From: an uncultured Clostridia bacterium
Lineage (GTDB): Bacteria > Bacillota > Clostridia > Oscillospirales > Ruminococcaceae
Direction: 5' to 3'
DNA: 15,344 nt
Assembly: GCA_946183095.1 (NCBI GenBank)
Contig: CAMHBE010000013.1
Span: forward strand, 1-15,344
Shown here: one piece after another, positions 6,892 through 13,449 of the stretch
Position numbering within the stretch: the first letter of the stretch is position 1
How the letters are laid out: every line of letters starts with the position of its first letter
Program-made: the position numbers and the translations under genes
Notes under the pieces: model-generated
Told to the model about the DNA's origin: nothing
Database searches by the model: none
What the model saw: only the letters and a program-made list of their open reading frames with translations

Positions 6892-9128
6892 TCCTTCGCT
6901 GCCGCTGTTATCACGAACTCGCCGTCTTTCGCCGAAAGCGTGAGCGTTCCGCCGTTTTTCAGCGAACCGAACAGCATCTCATCCACGAACAGAGATTTTA
7001 CCTCGTTGGACAGCACACGGTCGGTCTCGCGGGCACCAAACTCGCGGCTCACGCCCTTTTCGCGTATCAGTTTTCTCGCGCTGTCGTCGGCGATGAACTC
7101 AACGCCGCGTGCTCTCAGCAGTTTTGCAAGTTCGCCGAGCTTTTTGTCAACTATGCGCGCTGCCATTTCATCATTCATGCTGTTGAACGTGACTATGCGG
7201 TTAAGGCGGTTGCGGAATTCCGGCGGGAACGTTCGCTTTACAGCTTCCGACAGCGCGCCCGAATTGTTCTCGTCACTGGCGAAACCGAGGGCGCTTTTGC
7301 CGAGCAGCGACGCACCCGCGTTGGATGTCATTATCAGCACGACGTTTCGCATATCCGCCTTGCGTCCCTGATTGTCGGTAAGGGTCGCGTAGTCCATTAT
7401 TTGCAGCAGTATGTTGAATATGCCCGGGTCGGCTTTCTCTATCTCGTCCAGCAGCAACACCGCCGACGGGTTCTTTCGTATCGCTTCGGTCAGCAGTCCG
7501 CCGTCCTCGTAGCCCACATAGCCGGCCGGGGAACCTATCAGCTTCGCCACCGAATGTTTCTCGCTGTACTCGCTCATGTCGAAACGTACCAGCTTCACGC
7601 CAAGTTCGTCCGCAAGGCACCGCGCTATCTCGGTCTTGCCGACGCCGGTAGGTCCGACGAACAGCAGGCTTGCAAGAGGCTTGTTGTCTTCGAGCAGTCC
7701 CGCCTTCGAGAACTTCACCGCGTTGACGACCTGCGCTATCGCTTCGTCCTGCCCGAAAATGCGGGACTTCATGTTTGCTTCGAGACCGGCAAGGTTCTCC
7801 GTGTCCTCGCTGCTGACCGTCTCTATCGGTACGCGGCACACAGTCGTCAGCACCTCGTTTATCACCGTCTTGTCGATAGCTGTGCTGCCGTCCTGCGCAG
7901 GATGCAGACGGCGGTATGCTCCCGCCTCGTCGATAAGGTCTATCGCCTTGTCCGGCAGGAAACGCTCATGGACGTGCTTCATGCTCATGGAAACGGCGTA
8001 TCCCAGCACATCGTCGGGATAAGTCACGCCGTGGAACCGCTCATAGCGCTCTTTCAGACCTTGCAGTATCTTCACTGTCTCAGCTTCGGTGGGTTCCTTT
8101 ATCTCAACGTTCTGAAAGCGGCGCACAAGGCTCTTGTTCTTCTCGAAATACCGCTTGTATTCCTCAAACGTGGTCGCGCCTATGAAACGGATATGCCCGT
8201 CGGTAAGATAGGGTTTCAGCATATTCGACGCGTCAAAGGAACTCTCGCCGACTGCGCCCGCACCCGCGAGATTGTGTATCTCGTCGATGTAGATTATCGG
8301 CTTGTCCTCTCTGCCGATATCCGTCAGCACTTTCTTGAAGCGTTTCTCGAAATCACCGCGGTACTGCGTTCCCGCAAGCATCCCGCCGAGGTCGAGCATG
8401 AACACCCTCGCGCCTTTCAGCGGGTCGGGAACATCCCCTTTCCGTATCAGCTCCACCAGTCCGTAGGTTATGGCGGTCTTGCCGACACCCGGCTCACCGA
8501 TGTGCAGGGGGTTGTTCTTGTCGCGGCGGCAGAGTATCTGTATCGTGCGGTCGATCTCGTATTCCCGCCCGATAAGCGGGCTAGCGTCTTTCAGCGTATC
8601 ATTCAGACACGGCGCGTACAGCTCCGCACCCTGCGTTCCCTCATCCGCTCCCGCCGTTTTTGCCGGTCTGCGCACTTCCTTTTCATCGCCGCCGTCGTCC
8701 GCCGCACCTTCCTCGATGTACGCCATTTCCTCCAGCAGTCCGGGTTCCGTCAACCCCTGCCGCTCCATGAAATACACCGCGTAGCTGTCCTCCAGAGACC
8801 ATATACCGTGAACAAGATGCCGGACGCATATCTCCCCCGCACCGCTGTTCAGCGCACTTCTCGCTGCGACTGCAAGCACGGCGCCCATGCCCTCCGAGAA
8901 CTCGGGTTCCGCGGACGTCATATCCATGTATTCCGCTATATACCCGTCAATGTCGGCAACGAGCGCGGTGCTGTCTCCCCCGCACCCGCCGAATGCCCGC
9001 GTGAAAGTCTCGTCGGTGCCGAGCAGCTCCAGCAGCAGTATCTCCGGTGTCACATACTCATAACCGTGCTCACGGGTGTATAGTATCGCCTTGTTTATGA
9101 CCCTTGCGGCTTCGGATGAAAGCTCCAT
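6888..9128 (-). CDS. clpA: ClpA, ATP-dependent Clp protease ATP-binding subunit
   Basis: 746 residues, matching ClpA and lacking the coiled-coil middle domain of ClpB/ClpC. It has a Clp N-domain (about 1-140), then an acidic linker. The first AAA+ module has Walker A GEPGVGKT (211-218), pore loop GTQYRGDFE (253-261) and Walker B YIDEIHN (280-286). The second module has Walker A GPTGVGKT (492-499), pore loop GYVG (536-539), Walker [10 protein letters not shown] (558-566), and sensor 2 GAR (698-700). A ClpP-docking loop of the IGL/IGF type is present as LGF (614-616). It unfolds substrates and feeds them to ClpP, which is not in this window. The upstream clpS stop is one base away, and its own stop overlaps the aat start. 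On the opposite strand a long open frame exists, but it is only a shadow. Confidence 0.96.
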   Translation of the reverse strand: MELSSEAARVINKAILYTREHGYEYVTPEILLLELLGTDETFTRAFGGCGGDSTALVADIDGYIAEYMDMTSAEPEFSEGMGAVLAVAARSALNSGAGEICVRHLVHGIWSLEDSYAVYFMERQGLTEPGLLEEMAYIEEGAADDGGDEKEVRRPAKTAGADEGTQGAELYAPCLNDTLKDASPLIGREYEIDRTIQILCRRDKNNPLHIGEPGVGKTAITYGLVELIRKGDVPDPLKGARVFMLDLGGMLAGTQYRGDFEKRFKKVLTDIGREDKPIIYIDEIHNLAGAGAVGESSFDASNMLKPYLTDGHIRFIGATTFEEYKRYFEKNKSLVRRFQNVEIKEPTEAETVKILQGLKERYERFHGVTYPDDVLGYAVSMSMKHVHERFLPDKAIDLIDEAGAYRRLHPAQDGSTAIDKTVINEVLTTVCRVPIETVSSEDTENLAGLEANMKSRIFGQDEAIAQVVNAVKFSKAGLLEDNKPLASLLFVGPTGVGKTEIARCLADELGVKLVRFDMSEYSEKHSVAKLIGSPAGYVGYEDGGLLTEAIRKNPSAVLLLDEIEKADPGIFNILLQIMDYATLTDNQGRKADMRNVVLIMTSNAGASLLGKSALGFASDENNSGALSEAVKRTFPPEFRNRLNRIVTFNSMNDEMAARIVDKKLGELAKLLRARGVEFIADDSARKLIREKGVSREFGARETDRVLSNEVKSLFVDEMLFGSLKNGGTLTLSAKDGEFVITAAAKE

Positions 9129-9129
9129 G

Positions 9130-9429
9130 TCACGCCTCCTCTATCGTCATGCGGAACGGAAAACCCTGTTCCCTTGCACGGGAAAGAGCTTTCTTCACGC
9201 GCGTTGCCGCTATATCATAGGGGTATTTCCCCACGACCGCACGCCCGCTCTTATGCACTTTCATCATAAGCGTTTCGGCGGTCAGCGGGTCTTTGTGGAA
9301 TATATCGGTCAGCACTTCCACGACAAACTCCATTGTCGTGAAATCGTCGTTCAGCATTATCACGTTGTATTGTTCCGGCTCTTTTACTTTGCCGCTTGTG
9401 TGGTCTTTTACCGAGCTTTGCGTTGGCAT
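9130..9429 (-). CDS. clpS: ClpS, ATP-dependent Clp protease adaptor
   Basis: 99 residues. It is the N-recognin that binds N-terminal Leu, Phe, Tyr or Trp and delivers substrates to the ClpA N-domain. The binding pocket is fully conserved: Asn27-Asp28-Asp29 in NDDFTTMEFV, the gatekeeper Met33, and His59 in MMKVHKSGRAV (equivalent to N34, D35, D36, M40 and H66 of E. coli ClpS). The Met gatekeeper is the form that excludes beta-branched residues. Residues 1-19 are an unconserved flexible arm, as expected. AGGAG lies seven bases before ATG. It is the first gene of the clpS-clpA-aat-phosphatase operon, with a consensus promoter about 60-85 bases upstream. Confidence 0.96.
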   Translation of the reverse strand: MPTQSSVKDHTSGKVKEPEQYNVIMLNDDFTTMEFVVEVLTDIFHKDPLTAETLMMKVHKSGRAVVGKYPYDIAATRVKKALSRAREQGFPFRMTIEEA

Positions 9430-9487
9430 CTTACCGCTCCTGTTCTTTTATTTTTGCAATAATTTTTAAGTTGCAGATAGTGATATT

Positions 9488-9516
9488 ATTATACCACCCC
9501 ACAGCCGCTCTGTCAA
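9488..9516 (-). promoter_or_regulatory. Consensus sigma-A promoter of the clpS operon
   Basis: On the minus strand, TTGACA (9516-9511), a 17-base spacer and TATAAT (9493-9488) match the consensus exactly, with a TGG extended -10 in addition. Transcription should start near 9481, giving a leader of about 50 bases before clpS. I see no operator or repeat around it, so expression may be constitutive. Confidence 0.88.
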
Positions 9517-9555
9517 CAAAAAAAGTCCCGATAACAGCCTATGCCGTTACCGGGA
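9517..9555 (-). terminator. Intrinsic terminator of the BspA-like gene
   Basis: On the minus strand TCCCGGTAACGGC pairs with GCTGTTATCGGGA (with G-U pairs) around a four-base ATAG loop (hairpin 9555-9526). The next base is C, followed by seven T (9524-9518). It begins 16 bases after the stop codon. Its U-tract ends one base before the -35 box of the clpS promoter, so the two units are packed back to back. Confidence 0.9.
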
Positions 9556-9571
9556 ACTCATTTATATTTGA

Positions 9572-11974
9572 TTATTTGCCGTTCTTGACGGTAAAGCCGT
9601 TGATGCTGAGCGCTGCCTTTGCGGTGAACTTGCCGCCGACCTCGCTGTTTCCGTCGATCACGAGATCGTTGGAAACGGTCAGGTTCTTCGCGATCTTAAT
9701 TTCGCCGTTGAGCGTTGTTGCGCCCGCCTTTGCGGAAACGGTTATCGACTCGTACTCGCCGCCGTTGACCGTGAGAACGCCCTTTGCCGAAAGCGCGCCC
9801 ATTTTGCAGCTGTCGAGGGTCGCTGTGTTCGCCACAGCCGCTTTGCCCTCTACGGTAACGTTCGTCAGCTTCGTTTCGCCGGTCTTTTCGTTAAGCGTCA
9901 GCGCACCGTATATCTCGCAGTCGGAAATGTCCGCGTGACCGGTAACTGTCGTCTTGCCGAATTTGGAATTTTCAGCTGTGAATGCTTTCTTGACGGTAAT
10001 TGCCGCAGCGCCCTTTTTGCCATTGACTGTTACGTTTTCGAGCTTTAGGCTGCCCTTTGCGGTTATCGAGGGGACGGTGATGAAGGACTCGGTTGCGGCT
10101 TTCAGCCACACGGTCGTGTCGGGGAGTGAAAGTGCTTTCGCTTCATTCATGTCGCCGCTGAACTTTATGGTGTACAGCGTGCCGAGCTTCTTTGCCTTTG
10201 CGTCGGCGTTTATCTTTGCGACCGCTTCGCCTATGGTCTTGCAGTCCTTGTCTGCGCCTACTTCTATTACTGTTCCCTCGTCGATAACGGGCTTTTCCTT
10301 GACGGTCACTTCAAACGTTGCTGTCTTGCCCTCGTATGTAACGGTTATCGTCTTTGTGCCTGCCGTCGTGCTGTCAAAGCCGGTGCACATTTCCGCTGTC
10401 AGGTCGATAGTCTCGGCTTCTTTGCCGCCGGTGTATGTAACTGTGAGCTTGCCGCCGGTAACGTCAAAGGTGTCACCGACTGTGTATTCGGTCTTTGTGG
10501 GGACGGTCGATACGGTGACAGTATCAACTGCAATAACAGGCTTCTCGGAAACAGTCACATCGAATGTTGCTGTCTTGTCCTTGTATGTAACTGTAACGGT
10601 CTTGGTGCCGACCTTCTTACTGTCAAAACCCGTACACATATCGGCGGTAACATCTACAGTTTCCTCGGGGGTCATACCCGCATATTTCGCTGTTACCTTT
10701 GCTCCGGTAAGGTCAAGTTCCTCATTCAGCACATAGTTCGTCTTTGTGGGAGGGGTGAGGGTGAATTCCGTTACATAGTCGTTTATTGTCGCGTCGGTGC
10801 AGAACACGGCGGCATCGGGGTTGAGGCAATGAGTTGTACCATTATTAGCTTCGATAAAGTCTTCCCACTGTGCTTTTGTTCCCTCGTATGTAATATCGGT
10901 GATCATTATAGGGTTGCTTAATGAGTTATTATATCCAAATGCGTGAGAGCCTAATGTAGCTACACTTGTCGGTAATGTTAAGCTCCGGATAGCTGTACTC
11001 GCCAAAAAGGCATATTTCTGTATTGTGGTAACAGCTCTGCCTAAAATAACCGTATCAAGACTCGTGCAATAACCGAATGCCTGTTCACCGATCGATGTGA
11101 CATTATCCGGAACAGTCACATTTTTTAATAACTTGCAGGCATTAAATGCCTTTTTACCGATCGTTGTTACCTGTTCCGGAATAGTTATTTCAGTAAGTGA
11201 AGAACAGCTATTGAACAACTCATCCCCTATACTTTCGATCTTTGAGGGGAGCTGTACGTTTGTAAGAACAGAACAGCCGCTGAACACTGAGTTTCCGATA
11301 GTATCGACAGTCTCAGGTATAATAATTGACGTGAGCTTAGTACCCGCAAAAGTTCCGTCGTTTATGGTTGTGATACCGGAACCGATAGTTACCGCTTCAA
11401 GTTTTGAGCAGCCGTTGAAAACATTTGCGCCAAGATTAACAACACTGTCGGGCAAAGTTACCTCGGCAAGGTTAGTGCAGTTTCTGAACGCGCCTTCGCC
11501 TATATTGATAAGTTTACTGCCAAATTCTATATTTTTAAGCGCTGTACAGCCTAAAAAAGTCCCGCTTCCGATAAACTGGAGATTCTTTCCGCCTTCTACT
11601 GTAACAAGGCTGGTGCATTTTCTGAAAGCACCTTTGCTGGAAGAAGCGACACCGTCATTAGTAGAAGGAGAGCCATCGACGATCGTAGTAACGCTGTCTG
11701 GGATTATGACCTTTACAATAGTAGTGTTTTCGGCAAATACACTATTAGCAATCGTCTTTACCGCACCGGGAATAGTAACTTCGCTGTCTGTTCCTGTATA
11801 TCCTGTCAGCACTCCGTCCTCGATGATAAAGCCGTTCTCGTCAGCTTCCGCCGCGTCAACCGCTGCGATAGCCGGTTCATCATAATCCGCGTTAGTAACC
11901 ACCGTTCCCGCCGCAACGCCTGCCGTCAATGTCAATGCAAGAGCGAATGACATTATTTTGTTGATCTTCTTCAT
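9572..11974 (-). CDS. BspA-like leucine-rich repeat secreted protein with Ig-like and beta-helix-like domains
   Basis: 800 residues from ATG 11974, chosen because GGAGG lies eight bases upstream and the product then begins with a signal peptide (MKKINKIMSFALALTLTAGV...). An upstream ATG at 12067 lies in the leader RNA and would bury the signal. Residues about 50-355 hold 11-12 LRR_5/BspA repeats of roughly 23 residues (pattern AFxxCxxLxxVxIPxxVTxIG). Residues about 402-562 are two tandem Ig-like (Big_3-type) domains with the repeated MCTGFDS...GTKTVTVTY core. Residues about 565-800 are short repetitive beta strands resembling a right-handed beta-helix. I see no LPXTG, SLH, dockerin or transmembrane anchor, so it is probably released or held non-covalently. 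BspA-type proteins bind host proteins or surfaces; here the ligand is unknown. The gene is monocistronic and lies behind a structured leader RNA. Confidence 0.9.
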   Translation of the reverse strand: MKKINKIMSFALALTLTAGVAAGTVVTNADYDEPAIAAVDAAEADENGFIIEDGVLTGYTGTDSEVTIPGAVKTIANSVFAENTTIVKVIIPDSVTTIVDGSPSTNDGVASSSKGAFRKCTSLVTVEGGKNLQFIGSGTFLGCTALKNIEFGSKLINIGEGAFRNCTNLAEVTLPDSVVNLGANVFNGCSKLEAVTIGSGITTINDGTFAGTKLTSIIIPETVDTIGNSVFSGCSVLTNVQLPSKIESIGDELFNSCSSLTEITIPEQVTTIGKKAFNACKLLKNVTVPDNVTSIGEQAFGYCTSLDTVILGRAVTTIQKYAFLASTAIRSLTLPTSVATLGSHAFGYNNSLSNPIMITDITYEGTKAQWEDFIEANNGTTHCLNPDAAVFCTDATINDYVTEFTLTPPTKTNYVLNEELDLTGAKVTAKYAGMTPEETVDVTADMCTGFDSKKVGTKTVTVTYKDKTATFDVTVSEKPVIAVDTVTVSTVPTKTEYTVGDTFDVTGGKLTVTYTGGKEAETIDLTAEMCTGFDSTTAGTKTITVTYEGKTATFEVTVKEKPVIDEGTVIEVGADKDCKTIGEAVAKINADAKAKKLGTLYTIKFSGDMNEAKALSLPDTTVWLKAATESFITVPSITAKGSLKLENVTVNGKKGAAAITVKKAFTAENSKFGKTTVTGHADISDCEIYGALTLNEKTGETKLTNVTVEGKAAVANTATLDSCKMGALSAKGVLTVNGGEYESITVSAKAGATTLNGEIKIAKNLTVSNDLVIDGNSEVGGKFTAKAALSINGFTVKNGK
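10289..10786 (-). repeat. Tandem duplication encoding two Ig-like domains (249-bp period)
   Basis: Matching blocks (for example GTTGCTGTCTTG at 10317 and 10566) are 249 bp apart, that is 83 codons. The two encoded copies share PTKT(N/E)Y, MCTGFDS and GTKT(V/I)TVTY(K/E). The copies have diverged at synonymous and non-synonymous sites, so the duplication is not recent. Confidence 0.85.
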
Positions 11975-12004
11975 TGTGATATCCTCCAATAATTTATTCA
12001 GTGC

Positions 12005-12037
12005 AAAATAAAAATGCGCGGCAATTACAACCGCGCA
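12005..12037 (-). terminator. Intrinsic terminator inside the leader of the BspA-like gene
   Basis: On the minus strand TGCGCGG (12037-12031) pairs with CCGCGCA (12021-12015) around a nine-base loop, followed by TTTTTATTTT (12014-12005). It ends 30 bases before the start codon of the downstream gene. No promoter fits between the two, so the gene must depend on read-through. Confidence 0.88.
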
Positions 12038-12189
12038 CTGTAAAAATGCAGTTGTAACTGTCGCCAAACATCACAAATATCCGAGCCTATAGACCACCCG
12101 AAGACTGCATCCTTACCCAAGCAAGGATGATCTATAAAGCACAGAATATTCGTGAGAATATTTCGGAATATTAAATTGTGATGTTTGGC
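12005..12189 (-). ncRNA. Structured 5' leader RNA, candidate riboswitch or attenuator
   Basis: Read on the minus strand, the predicted transcript starts with GCCAAACATCACAA (12189-12176). This pairs perfectly over 14 bp with TTGTGATGTTTGGC (12076-12063). Inside are a 7-bp hairpin AATATTC/GAATATT with a TCAC loop (12162-12145), an 8-bp stem TATAGATC/GGTCTATA (12136-12129 with 12095-12088), and directly stacked on it ATCCTT/AAGGAT with an 8-base loop (12128-12109). A C-UUCG-G tetraloop segment lies at about 12108-12096. After the closing stem, CAGTTACAACTGC (12060-12048) can pair over 13 bp with GCGGTTGTAATTG (12034-12022). That pairing destroys the terminator stem, as an antiterminator would. 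I compared it from memory with the common riboswitch and T-box consensus motifs and saw no match. Confidence 0.72.
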
Positions 12190-12195
12190 AATTAT

Positions 12196-12224
12196 ACTAT
12201 ACCACATTTTTCAGGAAATTGCAA
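12196..12224 (-). promoter_or_regulatory. Promoter of the leader RNA and BspA-like gene
   Basis: On the minus strand TTGCAA (12224-12219), a 17-base spacer and TATAGT (12201-12196) with a TGG extended -10. A second, overlapping TATAAT lies at 12196-12191. Start at the usual distance from TATAGT falls at about 12190-12189, the first base of the closing stem of the leader RNA. Confidence 0.75.
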
Positions 12225-12287
12225 CACTTTTTTGAAAAAATGCCGATGTGCCTTACATAGTGATCATATAACTCACTTTCGGGATAT

Positions 12288-13448
12288 TTACCCAGCCTTG
12301 CCGGTCTTACGGTTTGAAACGACATCGAATATTACCGCCACGAGAAGCACAGCACCCTTGACTATATACTGGAAGTTATTGTCAAGACCGATTATCGACA
12401 TACCCTGATTGATGACGCCGAGAAGTATCGCGCCGACAACTACTCCGGAAATACTGCCGCTGCCACCGTATGCCGAAGCGCCGCCGATGAAGCAGGCACC
12501 GATAGCGTCCATTTCAAAGGAGCTTCCGGTATCACCGTTCACCGAGCCTATGCGTGCCGCAACGATAAGTCCCGAAAGACCCGCAAGCAGCGACATTGAG
12601 GTATATGCCCTGAAATAGACTTTCTTTGTGTCTATACCTGAAAGCTTCGCTGCCTTCTCATTGCCGCCTACGGCATAGAAATAGCGTCCCATTGCCGATT
12701 TAGATGTGAGGAAGGCATAAACTATCACCACTGCTATTACCCATAGCGCCATAATAGATATTCCGCGAAAATGAGCAAGCTGCCATGAATAGGCAAGTAT
12801 CAGCAATGTCACAACAGCAGTTTTAACAAGGTCGGAGACTATGGGAGTCTGATTGTAGCCCTTCTTCTGCTTGGTTGAACGACTGATGAAACGGCTGACA
12901 ATGATCGCAAGTACAGTGATGCAGCCGAGAATGAATGCCGACCATTTCACATCACCGTCATCTATACCGGGGATGTTTATGTATGAAGCAAATATGTTCA
13001 GAAACGTGCCGTCGTTGATAGTAACGGTCTTTGAGCCGAGTATGGCACGTCCGAGACCGCGAAACAGGAACATTCCCGCAAGTGTGCATATAAACGGCGG
13101 TATGTGGATATATCCTATCCAGAATCCCTGCCAGATGCCGATGAGCATAGAGATGATAAGGCAGAGCGGGATAACGACAAGCGCCGGAAGTCCTCCGGCA
13201 AGGAGCTGCGCCGCCACAGCGCTCACAAGACACACCGTCGAACCTACCGAGAGATCGACGTTGCCGCCGGTGAGTATGCACAGCAGCATACCGCAAGCCA
13301 TTATCAGCACATAAGAGTTTTGCAGGAGCAGGTTTGAAAGGTTCTGCGGTATCAGAAGCCTGCCTCCCGTGAGTATCGAGAACAGTATAAATACCACGAC
13401 CAGAGCGATGAGCATAGTATAATTTTTAATAATTGCTTTTGTTTTCAT
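12288..13448 (-). CDS. gguB: Multiple-monosaccharide ABC transporter permease (GguB-like)
   Basis: 386 residues, very hydrophobic, with about nine or ten membrane helices. It belongs to the sugar permease family of RbsC/XylH/MglC. Visible family features are ILTGGNVDLSVGS (59-71), IPPFICTLAGMFLFRGLGRAI, the cytoplasmic coupling loop AVGGNEKAAKLSGID, and the C-terminal ACFIGGASAYGGSGSISGVVVGAILLGVINQGM. The larger size than RbsC (about 320 residues), with an insert around ISRSTKQKKGYNQT, is typical of GguB/MmsB, which forms the membrane channel for monosaccharides such as arabinose, galactose or xylose. The exact sugar cannot be told. It starts one base after gguA stops. I see only weak hairpins, no convincing terminator, in 12190-12287 downstream. 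Confidence 0.9.
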   Translation of the reverse strand: MKTKAIIKNYTMLIALVVVFILFSILTGGRLLIPQNLSNLLLQNSYVLIMACGMLLCILTGGNVDLSVGSTVCLVSAVAAQLLAGGLPALVVIPLCLIISMLIGIWQGFWIGYIHIPPFICTLAGMFLFRGLGRAILGSKTVTINDGTFLNIFASYINIPGIDDGDVKWSAFILGCITVLAIIVSRFISRSTKQKKGYNQTPIVSDLVKTAVVTLLILAYSWQLAHFRGISIMALWVIAVVIVYAFLTSKSAMGRYFYAVGGNEKAAKLSGIDTKKVYFRAYTSMSLLAGLSGLIVAARIGSVNGDTGSSFEMDAIGACFIGGASAYGGSGSISGVVVGAILLGVINQGMSIIGLDNNFQYIVKGAVLLVAVIFDVVSNRKTGKAG

Positions 13449-13449
13449 A

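Noticed and set aside
6511..7371. 286-codon plus-strand frame opposite aat and the end of clpA
   Set aside because: It spans two real genes on the other strand and has no domain or ribosome binding site.
7401..9083. 560-codon open frame on the plus strand opposite clpA
   Set aside because: It is exactly antisense to a fully conserved ClpA. Its product has no recognisable motif, and such frames arise from codon bias in GC-rich genes.
11097..11885. 262-codon plus-strand frame opposite the LRR region
   Set aside because: The long stop-free frame is a by-product of the periodic LRR sequence on the minus strand. The product is low-complexity Ser/Pro/Val with no fold.
11975..12067. Upstream ATG extending the BspA-like protein by 31 codons
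   Set aside because: It would place the signal peptide 31 residues inside and translate the terminator hairpin. The ATG at 11974 has a GGAGG at the right distance.
12063..12189. T-box leader or stand-alone 6S RNA
   Set aside because: There is no AGGGTGGNACCGCG-type T-box sequence, and the multi-stem interior is unlike the single long bulged 6S hairpin. The downstream gene also has no other promoter.
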